From: an uncultured bacterium
GTDB lineage: Bacteria > Actinomycetota > UBA4738 > HRBIN12
Assembly: GCA_937881155.1 (NCBI GenBank)
Contig: CALGFI010000092.1
Coordinates: 1 to 8,375, forward strand
Direction: 5' to 3'
DNA: 8,375 bases
Every line of letters begins with the position of its first letter. Positions within the stretch are counted from its first letter, which is position 1. The position numbers were made by a program, and so were the translations under genes. The notes beneath the pieces were generated by a model that saw only the letters and a program-made list of their open reading frames with translations, ran no database searches and was not told the origin of the DNA. Positions 6,012 to 8,375 of the stretch are shown here, piece after piece.

Positions 6012-7238
6012 CTAAGCGACCGGCACGCCGGTCGTTCCCCGTGGGACCGGGGCGGGGTGACGGCCGGCGGCGATCGAGAACGCGGCGGCCGCAATCCCGA
6101 GCACACCGCACGCTGCCCACGGGATCGCCTCGTTCACCGAGTAGGCGTACGTGCCGAGCACCGGTCCGACGATCCACGCGAGACCGAACATCGAGCCGAA
6201 CGCGGATTGATACCGGCCCCGGGCATGCACCGGCGCGCGATCGGCGACGATGGCCGACGCGACCGGTGACTCGATCATCTCGCCCACGGTCCACAGCACG
6301 ACCATGGCGACGAGCAGCGGCAGCGTGTTCGCGAACAGCAGCGTGGCGAATGCCACCCCGATCAGCAACTCGCCGAGGGCCACGACGCGGAACCGATCGT
6401 GTCGTTGTGTCCACGAGATGACCGGCAGCTCGAACAGGACGATGATGACCCCGTTCAGCGACTGCAACAGCCCGTAGGTCGACGGCGAGAACCCGGCCTC
6501 GCGGATGTGGAGCGGCAGCGTCGACACGTTCTGCGAAAACACAGCCGCGGTGACGAGCACGGCAGCGAGGAACAGCAGGAACCCTCGGTCCGCGAGGATC
6601 GATGCGCGAGCGCTCGTCAGGTGCGTCTCCTCGTGCCGTTTCGTTCGAGTTCCGTGCGGCAGCAGGGCCAGCGAGATCACGCCGAACGCGATCGACGTCG
6701 CGGCGTCGCCGACGAACACCAGGTCGAACGAACGCTCCGCGAGAAGACCGCCGAGGGCGAGACCGCCGGCCCAGCCGACGTTGATCGCCAGCCGAAAGAA
6801 GGTGAACGCCGTCACGCGCTGTTCGCTCGGCACGAGATCGGCGATCAGCGCACCGGCCGCGGGGCGATGCAGCTCGCCCATCGTGCCGATCGCGCACATC
6901 AACACGACGATCAGCGCGAGCGACTCCGCCTGCCACAGCGCGAGCGTGAGCGCTCCCGTCGAGAACATCGACAGCGCGATGGCGTTGCGACGGCCGATCC
7001 GATCGGCGAGCAGACCGCCCACGATCTGCGAGATGAGCCCGCCGAACCCGTACGCGCCGATCGCGAGACCGGCCTGTGGCGCGGAGAACCCGTTCTCCGT
7101 CAGGTAGAGCGTGATGAACGGAAGGACGAACGTTCCGAGCCGGTTGACGAGCGTCCCCGCGAACAGCACCCACGCCGAGCGCGGCAAGGCCCGGACGTTG
7201 CGACGCAGACTCGGGCGCGGCGCTTCGGGGTCGATCAC
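6012..7238 (-). CDS. MFS transporter, DHA1-like
   Basis: A 408-residue protein with the length and pattern of a 12-helix MFS_1 drug:H+ antiporter-type transporter in the inner membrane. Motif A is canonical: GGLLADRIGRRNAI at 74-87, before helix 3. A charged central loop between the two halves (about 196-213, GTRTKRHEETHLTSARA) is clear. The second half has an Arg-Gly-Arg-Tyr-Gln-Ser element (339-344), and MIESPVASAIVAD (321-333) resembles related multidrug permeases. The start is GTG at 7238, directly after the TAG of the PAC2 gene with no intervening base and no good Shine-Dalgarno, which suggests coupled or reinitiated translation. It differs clearly in sequence from the other two MFS proteins here, so it is not a local duplication. 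Substrate unknown; its only functional hint is co-transcription with the PAC2-family protein. Confidence 0.9.
   Translation of the reverse strand: MIDPEAPRPSLRRNVRALPRSAWVLFAGTLVNRLGTFVLPFITLYLTENGFSAPQAGLAIGAYGFGGLISQIVGGLLADRIGRRNAIALSMFSTGALTLALWQAESLALIVVLMCAIGTMGELHRPAAGALIADLVPSEQRVTAFTFFRLAINVGWAGGLALGGLLAERSFDLVFVGDAATSIAFGVISLALLPHGTRTKRHEETHLTSARASILADRGFLLFLAAVLVTAAVFSQNVSTLPLHIREAGFSPSTYGLLQSLNGVIIVLFELPVISWTQRHDRFRVVALGELLIGVAFATLLFANTLPLLVAMVVLWTVGEMIESPVASAIVADRAPVHARGRYQSAFGSMFGLAWIVGPVLGTYAYSVNEAIPWAACGVLGIAAAAFSIAAGRHPAPVPRGTTGVPVA
6017..6034 (-). terminator. Inverted repeat at the 3' end of the third MFS gene, possible terminator
   Basis: CGACCGGC-AC-GCCGGTCG is a perfect 8-bp inverted repeat with a two-base centre, covering the last codons of the MFS gene just before its TAG (6012-6014). 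It is G+C-rich and sits immediately upstream of the padR promoter, where a terminator would insulate the two units. No T-run follows on the minus strand, so intrinsic termination is doubtful. Confidence 0.3.
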
Positions 7239-8099
7239 CTAGCCGAGCGGAGGCTGACCGGCCCCGCCGTCGCGCTGCTGCAGGAACCGTTCGATCTCAC
7301 TCACCAGCTCGTCGCCGGTCGGCAGCTCCTCGTTGTCGACGACACTCTCGAGCCGAGCGACGTACGTCGTGGAGTCCTCGTCGGCCGCGACGGCCTGGTC
7401 GAGACGCTGCCGCTGCGAGAGTGCCTCGTCGGTGAGCACGCCAAGCGGAACGGTCACCCCGAGGTGACGCTGGGCGTACTCCAGGATCGCGATCGTTGCG
7501 GCTGGGTACGTTCCGCCAACGTAGTGGGGGACCTGCGCGTAGAACCCGACTGCCGGGATCCCCCCGCCGGTCACCGCCATCTCGATCGTCGACAGCGCCG
7601 CGGACGGGACGCGAAGCAGGCCGTCGGGGCCCTGCCGTTCGTTGTCACGCAGAAGTCCGGGCTTGGACGCCGTCGCCAGGATCGGGACGGGACGAGTGTG
7701 CGGAACCGCCGCCGGGATCGCGCCGATGCTCACCCATTCCACGACACCGAGTCTCGTGGCGACCTCGAGGATGTCTGCACCGAGCTCGCGCCACCGGAAA
7801 TCGGGCTCGGGGCCGGTGAGGATCAACACGTCGCGCTCGTCGACATGCACGCGCTTCATCGTCAGGTCCGGCCAGGTGAGCTCGGTGAGCGTCCCGTCCA
7901 CGATGTCGAGGACGGGCCGTCGGGAGCGGTAGTCGTAGAGAAGATCGGACGCGAACGTCACGATCGGTTCGTTCTTCCCCGCGATGTGGTCCGCGGCCGC
8001 CGTCGACGCGCCTCCGGCGTCGATCCAGCCGTCGAACGCCGCCACGATCACCGGAGATTCGAGGGGCTCATCGACGTCGCGGAACCGGTACAAGGGCAC
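7239..8099 (-). CDS. PAC2-family protein
   Basis: A 286-residue cytosolic protein of the PAC2 family (named for the eukaryotic proteasome-assembly chaperone 2). Actinobacterial members are common, but their biochemical role is not settled. Segments seen: VIVAAFDGWIDAGGAS (17-32), DLLYDYRSRRPVLDIVDG (52-69), ILTGPEPDFRW (93-103), SIGAIPAAVPHTRPVPI (124-140), YAQVPHYVGGTYPAAT (187-202) and a C-terminal acidic helical segment (about 236-275). The order and spacing fit full-length PAC2 proteins. The start is GTG at 8099. There is no Shine-Dalgarno, but TATCCT lies six bases upstream, so the mRNA is probably leaderless. The gene abuts the MFS transporter gene without a gap. A link to the proteasome cannot be claimed from this window, which has no proteasome genes. 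Confidence 0.9.
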   Translation of the reverse strand: MPLYRFRDVDEPLESPVIVAAFDGWIDAGGASTAAADHIAGKNEPIVTFASDLLYDYRSRRPVLDIVDGTLTELTWPDLTMKRVHVDERDVLILTGPEPDFRWRELGADILEVATRLGVVEWVSIGAIPAAVPHTRPVPILATASKPGLLRDNERQGPDGLLRVPSAALSTIEMAVTGGGIPAVGFYAQVPHYVGGTYPAATIAILEYAQRHLGVTVPLGVLTDEALSQRQRLDQAVAADEDSTTYVARLESVVDNEELPTGDELVSEIERFLQQRDGGAGQPPLG

Positions 8100-8105
8100 G
8101 GGGCG

Positions 8106-8111
8106 AGGATA
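8106..8111 (-). promoter_or_regulatory. Candidate -10 box of the PAC2-MFS operon (leaderless start)
   Basis: TATCCT on the minus strand fits TANNNT and ends six bases before the GTG at 8099. A transcript starting at or next to that GTG would be leaderless, matching the lack of a ribosome binding site. No convincing -35 hexamer is seen 16-18 bases further upstream. Confidence 0.45.
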
Positions 8112-8162
8112 GCGAACGGCCCCTCGCTACCGGCTCGCCGGCGTGGTGCTCCGACGATCGAG

Positions 8163-8197
8163 GCGGCGAAGGGCCGCTCGGTGACCGATCCGGATCG
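8163..8197 (-). repeat. Inverted repeats downstream of the small membrane protein gene
   Basis: Next to the TAG at 8200-8198 is the perfect palindrome CGATCCGGATCG (8186-8197). Further on is a short G+C hairpin, GCGGC-GAAGG-GCCGC (8163-8177). They could end transcription of the small membrane protein gene before the PAC2 promoter, but no T-run follows, so the role is uncertain. Nothing else is recognisable in the 98-bp gap apart from the PAC2 promoter. Confidence 0.25.
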
Positions 8198-8375
8198 CTA
8201 CGGGGTCGAGGCGCTCGTCTCCGTCGCGGTCGGGTACGTGGTCGTTCCGCTCCACTCGCCGGCGCCGCTGCCGGTCGCGCGCATACGCATCCACGCGTAT
8301 GCGCCGCCGCCGAGGGTGACGAGGAACAAGAACCACCGGCCCTTGTGTGACTTCTTCTTCTTTTCGACCTCGACG
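8198..8375 (-). CDS. Small single-pass membrane protein (partial, N-terminus outside window)
   Basis: The frame enters from the right edge and stops at TAG 8200-8198, leaving 58 visible residues. It starts VEVEKKKKSHKG, a strongly basic stretch. One hydrophobic segment follows, about residues 13-29 (RWFLFLVTLGGGAYAWM), then basic MRMR and a Gly/Ser/Thr-rich tail ending TETSASTP. The shape, a basic flank, one transmembrane helix and a short low-complexity tail, is common among small actinobacterial membrane proteins of unknown function. I do not recognise a family. The overlapping Arg-rich frame on the same strand (8336-8127) is judged a shadow because it has no such organisation. Confidence 0.6.
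   Translation of the reverse strand, partial: VEVEKKKKSHKGRWFLFLVTLGGGAYAWMRMRATGSGAGEWSGTTTYPTATETSASTP

Noticed and set aside
5962..7173. 403-codon minus-strand frame inside the third MFS gene
   Set aside because: An Arg-rich product with no membrane helices, and a frame shifted against a clear MFS protein; a composition shadow.
8127..8336. 69-residue Arg-rich minus-strand frame near the right edge
   Set aside because: It overlaps the frame encoding a basic flank, one transmembrane helix and a Ser/Thr tail, which looks much more like a protein.

Overview
The window is G+C-rich (about two thirds by eye) and gene-dense. It looks like a chromosomal segment of an actinobacterium (Actinomycetota). 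The pointers are a Mycobacterium-type inositol-1-phosphate synthase (ino1) next to a PadR regulator, a PAC2-family protein, many GTG/TTG starts, short intergenic gaps, and starts that sit directly behind a -10 box, as in leaderless mRNAs. I cannot name a class or genus. There is no sign of a mobile element, phage, CRISPR array, rRNA or tRNA, and no stretch of 300 bases lacks a gene.

Layout. (1) 1-47: apparent 3' end of a plus-strand gene. (2) 75-896, minus: a secreted lipoprotein with an M15-type (VanY-like) zinc peptidase domain. (3) A 28-bp near-perfect palindrome (985-1012) lies in the divergent gap. (4) 1025-2796, plus: a MarR regulator translationally coupled (TTGA overlap) to an MFS exporter of the MFS_3/EntS type. 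(5) 5897-2706, minus: an operon of PadR regulator, ino1 and a second MFS protein with a soluble C-terminal tail. Its -35/-10 promoter carries three TATATCGG half-sites. The two MFS genes of (4) and (5) converge and overlap by about 91 bp. (6) 8099-6012, minus: a PAC2-family gene abutting a third MFS transporter with no gap. (7) 8375-8198, minus: the C-terminal part of a small single-pass membrane protein, cut by the window edge.

How it fits together. There are three compact units, each pairing an MFS transporter with something else: MarR, PadR plus ino1, or PAC2. The MarR unit has the standard form of a ligand-inducible efflux module with its operator. The PadR unit makes inositol phosphate, the precursor of phosphatidylinositol and mycothiol in Actinobacteria, and the promoter architecture suggests the operon represses itself. 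Whether its MFS protein serves inositol or lipid metabolism is only inferred from the operon. I did not find a clearly new system; the best candidates for a second look are the PadR-ino1-MFS operon with its operator cluster and the tail domain on that MFS protein.
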